Source: Narthecium ossifragum (taxonomy: Eukaryota > Streptophyta > Magnoliopsida > Dioscoreales > Nartheciaceae). Taken from it: a DNA stretch of 64,000 nucleotides. Under the pieces are notes generated by a model that saw nothing but the letters and a program-made list of their open reading frames with translations, made no database searches and was not told the origin of the DNA. The DNA lies in NCBI GenBank assembly GCA_963920575.1, contig OY986974.1, positions 22,489,042-22,553,041 on the forward strand. The letters are read 5' to 3'. The position numbers and the translations under genes were made by a program. The first letter of the stretch is position 1. Every line of letters starts with the position of its first letter. Positions 24,264 to 34,605 of this stretch are shown here, piece after piece.

Positions 24264-25770
24264 ATCTATGTTCCATTCATAGATGTTTTTACCAGAATAA
24301 TCTTGTTGTAGAAAAGTATCGTTCTCTTCAAATAAAAGATTCATTGGAGATGGTCTTTTGTAATAAAATTTTTCAAGATTACGAGGTCTATGTTCGATTT
24401 TATTAACAGTTTGAAACTATTTTTCTGTACGAAGCCGCAGTCTTTACAATAGGATCAATCTTGACAGCTCGAGTCTGGACTTTCTCCACATTCATATTAT
24501 ACACCATATCGTTCCCATAGTCATCATCCCCAACCTTGCCCATGAAAGCCGCACGGCCACCGAGCCGAACGTGGGAGATCACCACATTGGATGGGGGCCG
24601 CCCGGTGCCCGCATGAACTCTGGCGGGCTCCACTGGAGCTGCTTCCAAGTTGAGTACTGATCCGGATGCATCTGGCGCCCGGCGACGCGGACGGTAGGGA
24701 TGAACTCCTTTTGCGCCGCACCAAAGCAGCAGATCAGCGGCGGGGACTCGAATGGGAAATCCATCCCATCATCGAACTCCTCATCGTCCTCCCCCCCTCC
24801 TCCTCTATATTTAGGGTTGCTTTTGCTTCGATTGGTTTAGGATGTTTCTCTTCTGCCGATTTTACTTTCTGAGTTCGCCTTGGTTTCTTCTCGGAGGGGG
24901 GGATGGAGCTCGTTGAGGCCTTCTTTCCACCCCGACGAGTGGGGTTGGGTGATGCTGGTGGAGCACCGTTCGCATCATCAATGGAGGCGCTACAACTCTG
25001 CATACGAACTGGTCTAAGGCACTCATGAAATCTCGAGCTAGCATGGCTACTTCGCCATTCACGAGGACCGGAAGCGCCTAGAGCTCGAAGGCACGGGATG
25101 GGAAATGGGACGGAGGCCATTGCGGCGAACTATGACTGTTTCATCTCCTCCCCTTTCAACACCACGCCTCCATTGTCACTGGTTTATCCGGTCTATTTTC
25201 GTGCTGGTCAAACGGGACTCGCTGGGTAGGATGGGCCTCAAAGCCCACTTAGTTGCCCATGTGCGGATCCAATCCATCAACATAAGTAGATCCATTGCTT
25301 CTCTTAGATATAAACTAGCGACAGTGCATTGTATGATCAAGAATACCACTATCAGTACCCTTCAACAACACGTGATCATGGACTCATGTCCGAAAATCCA
25401 GCCCACCCCAGCCCATAATTTAGCCAATGAGTTGAACTAAACGGGTGCAGACTTGATCACAATTATAAGAAGGCCAGACCGGGCCGAACATGGCCGTGAT
25501 TTTTATTTGTTTTTACTTATTAGTCCTAGAGCACGGGCCAATCTCGATTTTCACTAGTCCTACACTAACCAATTAGCGTCATAAATACAAAAATAGTAGT
25601 GGTGATAAAAGAATTTCCACTGTTACTTGAGAGGGTCAATCGAGTATAGTGAGTCGAGTTTTAGACTTGCAATTATGTTAGGATTCAAGCCTGTTTCCAG
25701 CCTGGTATTATCGCGAATCGTTTTGGTAAAAATCCTCTCCTTTTTTTGTGTATAGAAACCTGCTGCATAT
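24264..25770 (-). repeat. Segmental duplication, copy 1 (other copy 47867-49376)
   Basis: About 1.5 kb matches 47867-49376 with few differences, in the same orientation. It includes a dead FLN2 first exon, its upstream region, and the short unknown coding fragment, so all were joined before the duplication. Copy 1 is cut on the left by C5 and on the right by the Athila LTR at 25771. Confidence 0.88.
24405..25120 (-). pseudogene. FLN2: FLN2-like first exon, pseudogene copy a
   Basis: FLN2 is a plastid pfkB-family protein, fructokinase-like, associated with the plastid-encoded RNA polymerase. The copy starts MASVPFPIPCLRALG, a Ser/Arg-rich likely transit peptide, then a Lys-rich linker (KKPRRTQKVKSAEEK), an acidic run, and the fold start PPLICCFGAAQKEF (in another frame), followed by SNVAISHVRLGGRAAFMGK and VQTRAVKIDP. 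A net 2-base loss in the acidic run near 24795-24805 and a 1-base loss in a C run near 24592-24597 shift the frame. The second lesion is shared with copy b. It stops after KTAASYR; later coding sequence is absent. Confidence 0.82.
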
Positions 25771-27428
25771 TGATGGGACGTGAAAAGTGTCGCGGCTTAA
25801 CGCGCCCTATTAAAATTAGAAATTTATAATCAAACTCCTAACTAACTAACTTTGGGGGTAGCTAGCGGTGAGTCCGAGTCGAATCCACAGGGAATGCGTA
25901 AGGAAACAATTAAATTACCAAGCTCAATCTAAGTGTTCCTACAAGGATAATAAAAGAAATGGTTTTTGGGTTTTATGATAAGGAAACTAAGAAAGCATAT
26001 AAATGACTCAATGGATAGAGAGAGGTCCTAGGGAATCCCAATCCGAATTAGGCTCAATCATAGCTTTCTAATGAATCAAGATGCGCAATCCTATCGAGAC
26101 ACTACAATATCGACTACCTTGTGGCTAACAAAGGTCGTCACTAACGAATAACTAGTTAAAGACTATACGTCGCACTAGGTGTATGCTAGAAAGTCGACGA
26201 TCGAGGGATTAGCTACAATCATCGCCAACGAGAAGTCGGGTTACGATCATCTCGTCGCAAGGAATCGGGTTGTATGGAGTATGGTAATGGATCAATGTGG
26301 TTCTAGCACATCGCATCCAATACACTACAAAAGATAGGATAGATGCTAAGTTAGATGTGGATTGGAGTGGTTCTAGCAAACCAAGTCCCTAACCTAGAGC
26401 CAAGACTCCCTTCAACACAAGTGGTCATGGTTCTAGCACAACCTACTCATTGGGGAATATCAACAAACTCCTATTGGGCACAAGGTTCTAGCTTATGCAA
26501 ACCAAAGAATCCATCCATCCAACATTAGAATCCCACTACAAATATATAGAAATGAAGAATAAATTCATACAACTTGTCTCATAAGGATTACAACATCCAA
26601 ATCCAAAGAAAACTACAAATAAAAACATAAAACATCATGGTATTCCACTAGGTGAATAGATTAGCTACTCATCTTCGATGGAGAAGCCATGGAGAAGAGA
26701 TGGATCCTCTTCTTCTTCATCAATCTCCTCCCTCTTGGATGAGAGCTCCCTTCCTTACCCAAGGGGATTGCCCCTTTCCTTAGCCTCTTCTTGTCCAAAG
26801 GAATCCCCCAAAATCCCCCAAAAGGGGTCTATTTATAGCCTCCAAGCATCCCCCACTCGGATTAGATCTGGACCATTGATTTTGCTCGGTTGGCACAAAA
26901 GGATCGATCCTTATAGGGTAAAAGATCGATCTTTGCTCTTGAGTTCTGGCTGCGCTCTGACGAGGATCGATCCTCTAGTATATGGAGATCGATCCTAGAG
27001 AATGTTGCGTTCTGTCTCTGAAAAATGTGCAAAAGGGATCGATCGTTTATACACAGAGGATCGATTTTCTTTTCTGCATATTATCTCTTTTGCCATTCAG
27101 CCTGCGCATTGGTACGAAAAATGCCATAACATCATCTAGAAAACTCGGAATCATGAACCGTAAAATTCTTCAGAAACTAGACTTCTAGAGCTTTCCAATG
27201 ATATATGGCACATTATCTGGTTCTTCTTGAGAAGATACAGTTTAATCTTTGAAGTTGACCCATGTACCTAAATGTGCTCGAATAGGCTCGTTTACGCTCC
27301 AAAGTTGATCTAACTTCTGTTGAAGGCTCTTGTACCTGAAATACCATGAAGATTATTAGAAATACCTTGCTCGAAGACTAATAAAGGTAAATTAAGGGGT
27401 TAACTTGTGTACTTTTCACGTCTCATCA
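25771..27428 (-). mobile_element. 3' LTR of non-autonomous Athila element E
   Basis: On the minus strand it runs from TGATGAGACGTGAAAAG (27428) to CTTTTCACGTCCCATCA (25771), 1658 bp. It carries GATCGATC pairs 26902/26924, 26965/26987 and 27037/27059. The matching LTR starts at 30942. Left flank GCTGCATAT continues in the duplicate at 49376, marking the insertion point. Confidence 0.88.
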
Positions 27429-27441
27429 CACCCCCCAACTT
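27429..27441 (-). promoter_or_regulatory. Polypurine tract of element E
   Basis: In reverse the sequence AGTTGGGGGGTG directly precedes the 3' LTR, as in the plus-strand Athila copy at 6844-6855. Confidence 0.75.
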
Positions 27442-28941
27442 ACACTTTGCTCGTCCTCGAGCAAAGCCAAAAAGAAAGAAACACAAACAAACAAACAACC
27501 AAAACCACTAATTTGTCAAAATACAATGCATTGATTCATATGTAATCAATTGTCAACTCCGATGCTCAAAGTAGATTTTTATACACGAATTTTATCTCTC
27601 AAGTCATGGCCAAGTAAAAAGCAAATGAATAGGAATATAAATGATATAGTTCCAAGACTTCAAAGCACTTGACACAATTAAGATCTAATTGAACAATCCC
27701 GTGTCGTGAAAGGAGCAACCAAGTAATCGGGGTCTTGTAATCATCTAAGTAGGGAGCCAATCAAGATCAATCATCCTTAGCAATTCAAATCAATTGAACA
27801 TGTGACATGTTTTATTCAACACTGATCATATTCTTTTCTTTTCTTTTCTCTCTTTCTTTTTTTTCGAGGAATAGAGGATGTGGTTTTGCAATGTCATGAT
27901 CCCTTAGGCTTTCTACTAGGTCCATGTAACAGGATTTAGGCCAGTGACTCCCAAACCAGATGGTTTTCGGGCACTAGGTGTAAAAGCACCCCTTAGGCTT
28001 AATCTCCCGAACCTAGAAGGCCACGAATCACAACTAATGACCATTATACTTTTATTCAACTAGCGTGACTGTGCAGTGCCTTGATCCCTTAAGCTTTCTA
28101 CTAGGTCCATGAAGCGAGTATTGGGTCAATGACTCCCAAGCCAGGCGGCTTTAGGGCATTAGGTGTAAAACACCCCACAGACTTAATTACCCGAACCTAG
28201 AAGGCTACGAATCAAGGCTAGTCAACGAAAATTTTCTAACACAACTATAAGTCACATCAATTGATCATGAATATGCTCCAGAATCTCAATCTATCAAGGT
28301 CCCTACTCAAGATAATCACTCAACCCTTCATACAAGTGCATGTGCGCAGGTGATTCGGACCGCTCAATTCGCCTTACAATGTGTTAAGTCGAATTGAAGT
28401 AAAAGAAAAATGTCATTTATCCAATGATTCATAACTTTTTATAAGACATGAAAATCAAGAAAATCCGTGCAATGGTTCTCTAAGACAAGCATCTAAGACA
28501 AAAATAATTTCACATAGTCATCAATCCAAGTAAATTGACAAATTAAGTGAAGATATACAGGTTATCAAACATGCAAATCTACCCCCCAATTTAAATGTGG
28601 TTGTCCTCAAGCACATATGAAGGGTAAAAGGGAAGAGATAACCTGATGTGCTTCAAAGCATCCATGTGAAGGTATCCTTGGCCAAATGCAAAGAAGATAT
28701 GAAATATAACCAAGGGTTAGTCCAATAGAAGCAAGAGTACAAGCATCATCGTCTTGGCCTAACATCGTACAAAGATCTAAACATACCAAGGCCAAAACTC
28801 ACGTACCGGATGCAAGGAAACACTCATTGGAACCAAGTAAACATGCCAAAAATAAAAACAAAACAATCAAGCATGCAAGAAAGCAAGTAAACAATCAAAG
28901 AAGCATGGAAATGTTGGGTTGCCTCCCAACAAGCGCTCATT
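27442..28941 (-). other. 3' UTR of Athila element E
   Basis: No gene supported. In reverse it holds the post-ORF spacer (AGCGCTTGTTGGGAGGCAAC, about 28915-28940), an internal purine tract (about 28566-28620), and the two-unit duplication (about 27888-28225), all collinear with 2504-6843 of the other Athila element but without an env-like ORF. Confidence 0.75.
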
Positions 28942-30651
28942 TTACCGTCTTCTGCCCGACGTTATGCTATATATAACACAATTGAATTTGGGTGGCCGAT
29001 AGTTCCACGTAAAGAAATACATGGATTGAAGAATGGAAAAGACATGCAAACATGATTTATCAAAGAAGAATGAAGCATCATTGGCAACGAAATCATGCAA
29101 AGCGTCAGTTATTGGCCAATTACCACCCTTCAAGCCATGTATTGCAATAAATGGAGCCATCTTAAAATCGGCTTTTGGTGGCTGATGGTTCAATGTAAAG
29201 AAATACATGGTCCGAAAAAAGTTGAACTCATGCAAACAAGTTTCATCAAAGAAATAGGGATTGCCCTTAGCGAACAAAGTACTTGAAGGGTGAGGAGTCT
29301 CAATAAAGTCCTTGATGAAATAACGAGGAAAATTGGCATGGTCTTCAATCGAAACAAGGTCCGGCCCCTCAAAATGTTCAACTAGTGTGGATGATATGGA
29401 AGATAGAGGCTCAATTTGAGGCTTCCTATAAAAGCTCTCGCAAATATCATTAGAGTCCTCATGATCATTTAAACAATGCAGAATATCATTCCCATCCGAC
29501 ACGTCAAAAACCGGCAATGTATCATTGCAAACACCATCATCCCCATAATCATTGAAAATTGGTAAGATATCATTGTCATCCACTGCATCAAGAATAGGTA
29601 AGCTCTCATAAAAAGCTTCGTGAACCGGTAAATCAATATCATAAGAATCATCCTCCTCAAAACCAAATGTGTGCTCATGAAAACCTTCATAAACCGGCGA
29701 CACAATATCGTATGAATCCTTATCAAAATCAAGTATATCCTCATGAAAAGCTTCATAAACCGGCACATTAATATCAAATGATTCATCCTCAATCTTAGGT
29801 GTGTCCTTGAGGAAGGCTTCATAAACCAGCATCGTAATATCCCATGAAATCTCAATATGATTGGAAATCATATCATTAAGAACATTATCATGACACATGG
29901 GAGGTACCAAATCATGCATGCATTCATCATTCTCATCAATGTCAAGATTAACAAAAATCGGAGGCTTCGAATCATTCACAAAATCAACATATACCGGCAA
30001 AACATCATCAATAATATCATCACGCACCGGCAAAACATCATTCAAATTATCATGAACGAGCGAACCCTCATTAGGAACCTCATAGTTGCATGTATCACTA
30101 ACATTGGTAAGATAGGTATTACAAGCATCATCATTAAAATTAGAAGGCATTACCTCACTCATACAACCATCAACCTCATCATAATATGAATCGATCAAGG
30201 AAGCTAGTTGTCCAACTTGGACTTCTATATTGGCTAATGATTGTGAGTGGGAATGTATAAGTTGGTTTTGTGCTTCAAATGCCTCTAGAGCTTTAAGGAT
30301 CCTTTCATCCAAAGATGGATCTATTTGTGCTTGTGGTTCAAAGGAAATGGAGGGCTCATGCCAATGTTGGGGTGGTGGGTATTGTGTTTGACAAAGATAG
30401 GGTGATGTAGAGCTAGGTGCAAAACTTTGGTCCGGTATACTCGAATCTTGTGGTTGAACATTAGGTAGATAGTAACCTTGGGGTTGCCAACAAGAGTATG
30501 GATGATTACTCAAATCCGCATCATAGGTGTATGAATGCAAATCATATGCCGGGTTGGAGAAATCATATGTATCGTTAACATAAGCGGATGCATAATTAGG
30601 TGGTAAAAAATATTCACTCAATGCACCCGGTGGCATACAATCATCGGCCAT
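28942..30651 (-). CDS. Uncharacterised 569-aa protein of a non-autonomous Athila element
   Basis: It is the longest intact ORF in the window, starting about 270 bases after the primer binding site where gag is expected. Residues 1-110 are rich in Tyr, Pro, Asn and Gln. Residues 113-155 look like a coiled coil and include ANIEVQVGQLASL, resembling the region after the Athila gag domain. Residues 200-400 are very acidic with 22-23-residue repeats around VYEAF (276, 298, 320, 343). Residues 466-496 and 528-558 are two copies of a 31-residue block (YFFDETCLHEF / FFFDKSCLHVF ... MYFFTxNxxPPK). There is no zinc knuckle, protease, reverse transcriptase or integrase. Function is unknown; I infer it is an element protein kept open by selection or recent age. 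Confidence 0.7.
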   Translation of the reverse strand: MADDCMPPGALSEYFLPPNYASAYVNDTYDFSNPAYDLHSYTYDADLSNHPYSCWQPQGYYLPNVQPQDSSIPDQSFAPSSTSPYLCQTQYPPPQHWHEPSISFEPQAQIDPSLDERILKALEAFEAQNQLIHSHSQSLANIEVQVGQLASLIDSYYDEVDGCMSEVMPSNFNDDACNTYLTNVSDTCNYEVPNEGSLVHDNLNDVLPVRDDIIDDVLPVYVDFVNDSKPPIFVNLDIDENDECMHDLVPPMCHDNVLNDMISNHIEISWDITMLVYEAFLKDTPKIEDESFDINVPVYEAFHEDILDFDKDSYDIVSPVYEGFHEHTFGFEEDDSYDIDLPVHEAFYESLPILDAVDDNDILPIFNDYGDDGVCNDTLPVFDVSDGNDILHCLNDHEDSNDICESFYRKPQIEPLSSISSTLVEHFEGPDLVSIEDHANFPRYFIKDFIETPHPSSTLFAKGNPYFFDETCLHEFNFFRTMYFFTLNHQPPKADFKMAPFIAIHGLKGGNWPITDALHDFVANDASFFFDKSCLHVFSILQSMYFFTWNYRPPKFNCVIYSITSGRRR

Positions 30652-30918
30652 GTATGTACTATCACATAAACAAGGACCAAGCCAAAAGGTAGAAATACTT
30701 TACAATGGGCCGGTCCAAGCACGAGACGTCAGTCGCCGATCTTGATCGTCGAAGTCTTGCCGAGGGCGTCTCCTATCAACACAAAGATATAGCAATTGTA
30801 AGTACAACTCTCTATTTATTTTTATTCTTTTAGAGATATGAAGCAAAATTTAAAAATGAAGATATTTACAAGAAACACTAGATTAAGCAAAGCACTTCAA
30901 TCATTTCCTAAAGCAATT

Positions 30919-30935
30919 CCCCGGCAACGGCGCCA
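30919..30935 (-). promoter_or_regulatory. Primer binding site of element E
   Basis: In reverse TGGCGCCGTTGCCGGGG lies six bases after the 5' LTR end. This is the typical Athila primer binding site. Confidence 0.88.
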
Positions 30936-30941
30936 AAATTT

Positions 30942-32133
30942 TGATGGGACGTGAAAAGTGTCGCGGCTTAACGCGCCCGATCAAAATTAGAAATTTATAA
31001 TCAAACTCCTAACTAACTACCTTTGGGGGTAGCTAGCGGTGAGTCCGAGTCGAATCCACAGGGAATGCGTAAGGAAAAAATTAAATTACCAAGCTCAATC
31101 TAAGTGTTCCTACAATGACAATAAAAGAAATGGTTTTTGGGTTTTATGATAAGAAAACTAAGAAAGCATGTAAATGACTCAATGGATAGAGAGAGGTCCT
31201 AGGGAATCCCAATCCGAATTAGGCTCAATCATAGCTTTCTAATGAATCAAGATGCGCAATCCTATCGAGACACTACAATATCGACTACCTTGTGGCTAAC
31301 AAAGGTCGTCACTAACGAATAACTAGTTAAAGACTATCCGTCGCACTAGGTGTATGTTAGAAAGTCGACGATCGAGGGATTAGCTACAATCATCGCCAAC
31401 GAGAAGTCGGGTTACGATCATCTCGTCGCAAGGAATCGGGTTGTATGGAGTATGGTAATGGATCAATGTGGTTCTAGCACATCGCATCCAATACACTACA
31501 AAAGATAGGATAGATGCTAAGTTAGATGTGGCTTGGAGTAGTTCTAGCACAACCAAGTCCCTAACCTAGTGCCAAAACTCCCTTCAACACAAGTGGTCAT
31601 GGTTCTAGCACAACCTACTCATTGGGGAATATCAACAAACACTTATTGGGCACAAGGTTCTAGCTTATGCAAACCAAAGAATCCATCCATCCAACATTAG
31701 AATCCCACTACAAATATATAGAAATGAAGAATAAATTCATACAACTTGTCTCATAAGGATTACAACATCCAAATCCAAAGAAGACTACAAATAAAAACCT
31801 AAAACATCATGGTATTCCACTAGGTGAATAGATTAGCTACTCATCTTCGATGGAGAAGCCATGGAGAAGAGATGGATCCTCTTCTTCTTCATCAATCTCC
31901 TCCCTCTTGGATGAGAGCTCCATTCCTTGCCCAAGAGGATTGCCCCTTTCTTTAGCCTCTTCTTGTCCAAAGGAATCCCCCAAAATCCCCCAAAAGGGGT
32001 CTATTTATAGCCTCCAAGCATCCCCCACTCGGAATAGATCTGGACCATTGATTTTGCTCGGCTGGCACAAAAGGATCGATCCTTATAGGGTAAAGGATCG
32101 ATCTTTGCTCTTGAGTTCTGGCTGCGCCCCGAC
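30942..32133 (-). mobile_element. 5' LTR of Athila element E, truncated
   Basis: It matches 25771-26962 closely and breaks off at GCTGCGCCCCGAC, where a copia fragment begins; about 470 bp with the LTR start are lost. It has one GATCGATC pair at about 32071-32101. Confidence 0.85.
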
Positions 32134-33510
32134 TATGAGAACGTTTTAAGGGCTAGTTCTCTAAAGCACTCGAAGAATTCTACCAGGTATGTTCAGGACC
32201 GAAATGGACACAACAAATGAGCCATCAGTGGTATAAGAAATGTGTTGTGTGAGCACTGTTGTTTTGGTGTACATAAAAGCTGAACAATTCAAGACATCTC
32301 GTTCACTGTTTAGCAAGTACATCCGATAGTGTTTCACTAAGGAAGGCTCAAAGCCGAAAGCTACCTCTCCTCATGCAGCAAATTTCTGTGGTACTCTCAA
32401 GTGCATTAGGATCATACAACATTTGATCAGTTATTTGATTCATATGGGGGATTGTTGGATTTAAGGGTTTAAGAAGGCCCAAAACTCCTAGGGTGAAGGA
32501 GTGGGCTAAGCCTTATAAATAGATGTTGAATCAAATGGGCATGCTAAAGCCCAGTTAAAGAAGAGAGCCTATGAAGTTCATATGAGTGTGTAAATGTTTA
32601 GTCCCACATTGCTTGGGACAAGAACATTTCTCTAGTTTATATAGAGCCTTGAGCATCTATAGTTTGAATGTGAATGAGAACTAGAGAGAGGCACAAACAT
32701 GTGCACGCGCGTGTGCCACCGACCGTCGCCCGTCGGCCGGCCGCCGGACCGGTGCCGGCGACGGTGACGTGTGCGTCCATGTGAGCGCCACGTGTACGCC
32801 ATGCGTGCATTTTTGCCTACATGGCAGGTGACTGTTCATCTTCCTGAACAGTCACAATTGGGCTGAGCCACATTAAGTGAGCCATTAATTCACCAAAAAT
32901 GGGCTGAGTCAGTTATGACTCTTGGTCTCCCCATGATATTCATGACTGGGCAGTTATGGATGTGGTGGCAGCCCATGTTCTCCTGGGTGATTGTTACTGA
33001 TGACGTGGCGCCTGCTCAGCTCCCCACTAAGTAGCAGTTACTGGTGATGTGACAGAGTGGCAGCCAATGAATGGGCAGTTACTGATGACGTGGCGAGTCT
33101 CTTCACCTCCCCACTAAATGGCTGATCAACTAGCTTAGCTAGCCTATAAATAGGACCCCATACCAGCCATTCTAAGCTTGCTCATGCATACACTACTCAC
33201 CACACCACTTGCATAATAGAGGGTCCTGATTGAGAGTATCGTACCATCTTGGAGCTCGAAGGGCGATCGGACGGCCGGCTTTCCCTCCAATCGCGGTGGA
33301 TCGTTGTACCCTGAGAGCTTTTTGCCTGAAGAACCAGAAGCAAGGGTGGTGGGCAAAATATAGCTTAAGAGGACAGTGTGGCACACTGGCCTCGATCAAG
33401 CTGTTCTTTTGCATCTTCTTCTTCCTACTTCTCCTATTCGGATCAGTGGTAAGAATCAGTTCTTGTATTCATTTATCTTACTTGTAAATGATCCTCGCTA
33501 CTTAAGAGAA
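32134..33510 (+). mobile_element. 3' end and LTR of a copia element, truncated
   Basis: It matches 46006-47390 (internal 3' sequence, purine tract ATATGGGGGA, LTR start TGTTGGATTT at 32453). The last ~30 bp of the LTR are missing; the sequence fuses at AAGAGAA/GAGGG to a reversed family A LTR. No coding region remains. Confidence 0.85.
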
Positions 33511-34196
33511 GAGGGATACCTTGCAGCTCCTCTAGGGTTGGCTGGCTTCTCTTGGAGATCCAAGCCTTGGAGAACGTGGTGGAGGGAAGCACGGCAGCCA
33601 AGGGGACGCCGGTGATGGGGACGTGCACTGTAGATGGCAGCGACGGGCGGCGATGGATGGTGGCCGGCTGGTGGAGAGAGAATCCGGCAGTAGAGAGAGA
33701 TGAAGGTGGCTGGTGGATTTCTGTGGAAACTAGGGTTACAGCTACTCCTATATTACTTCTACTCCTAGGATTTATCTCTACTAAATAATAACTCTCATAA
33801 ATTCGTCCATGAATAATTACAAGCTATAGAGGTCCTTTTATAGAGGCCTCAAGAGAGTTCTACTCCAACTAGAGAACTACCTTGCTTTAATCAGCAAGTA
33901 ACCATACTTTCCTACTAAGACTCAATCATAACTCAAACTTCCTGATTACTAGGACTCTTAATAGGAACTAATAAAGCAAATCATAAACTGAACTCAAACT
34001 AGGAAACTGACTCAATCAAGATAACTACTAACTAGGAAATCATCTAAGTAAGCAAACCAGCTAGGAATAGGATTCCTTTGGCCGGCTGAGCTTGGAACGC
34101 CCAAAGGGACTTGGGTGCAGCCAACTCCTTGGCGTGGGCCCATCCAAGCAAGGACGTGGGTCCCTTCTTGGAATGGCTCGGTTCGACCTCGTATCA
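33511..34196 (-). mobile_element. Family A LTR, reversed and truncated
   Basis: In reverse it starts TGATACGAGGTCGAACC at 34196 and matches 11612-13835 without the B insertion; about 160 of 843 bases are missing at its 3' end (33511). It interrupts the Tat reverse transcriptase after AALARFI. Confidence 0.85.
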
Positions 34197-34605
34197 ATAT
34201 GAAGCGGGCTAACGCTGCTATACGTCCTGTGAGGACTTGGACCTCGCGTTTGGTTTTTGGGGGCGACATGTTCTGGATTGCTCTGATCTTATCAGGGTTC
34301 ACCTCGATACCTCGATTGGTTACAATGTACCCTAGGAATTTCCCTGAGCTAACACCGAACGCGTACTTGGTCGGATTGAGCTTCATCTGGCATTTGCGGA
34401 GGACTTGGAAAGCTTCTCGAAGGTGTTGTAAATGGTCTTCCGCCTTGGTGCTTTTGACCAAGAGGTCGTCCACGTACACTTCCATGGTCCTCCCGATCAT
34501 CTCCTTGAAGATTTTCTCAACCAACCTTTGGTAGGTTGCTCCCGCATTCTTCAACCCAAAGGGCATGACTTTATAACAATACAAGCCCTGGTTGGTGATA
34601 AATGT
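34197..34605 (-). pseudogene. Tat reverse transcriptase, C-terminal part
   Basis: The frame reads ITNQGLYCYKVMPFGLKNAG, then the catalytic YVDDLLVKS, then FLGYIVTNRGIEVNPDK and KREVQVLTGRIAALARFI, where the family A LTR interrupts it. With 36945-37200 it forms one reverse transcriptase domain; the two flanking sides match after the solo LTR and one target duplication are removed. Confidence 0.85.

Noticed and set aside
29857..30189. A 110-codon plus-strand frame
   Set aside because: It is the antisense of the 569-codon ORF; its Ile/Asn-rich translation mirrors the acidic repeats.
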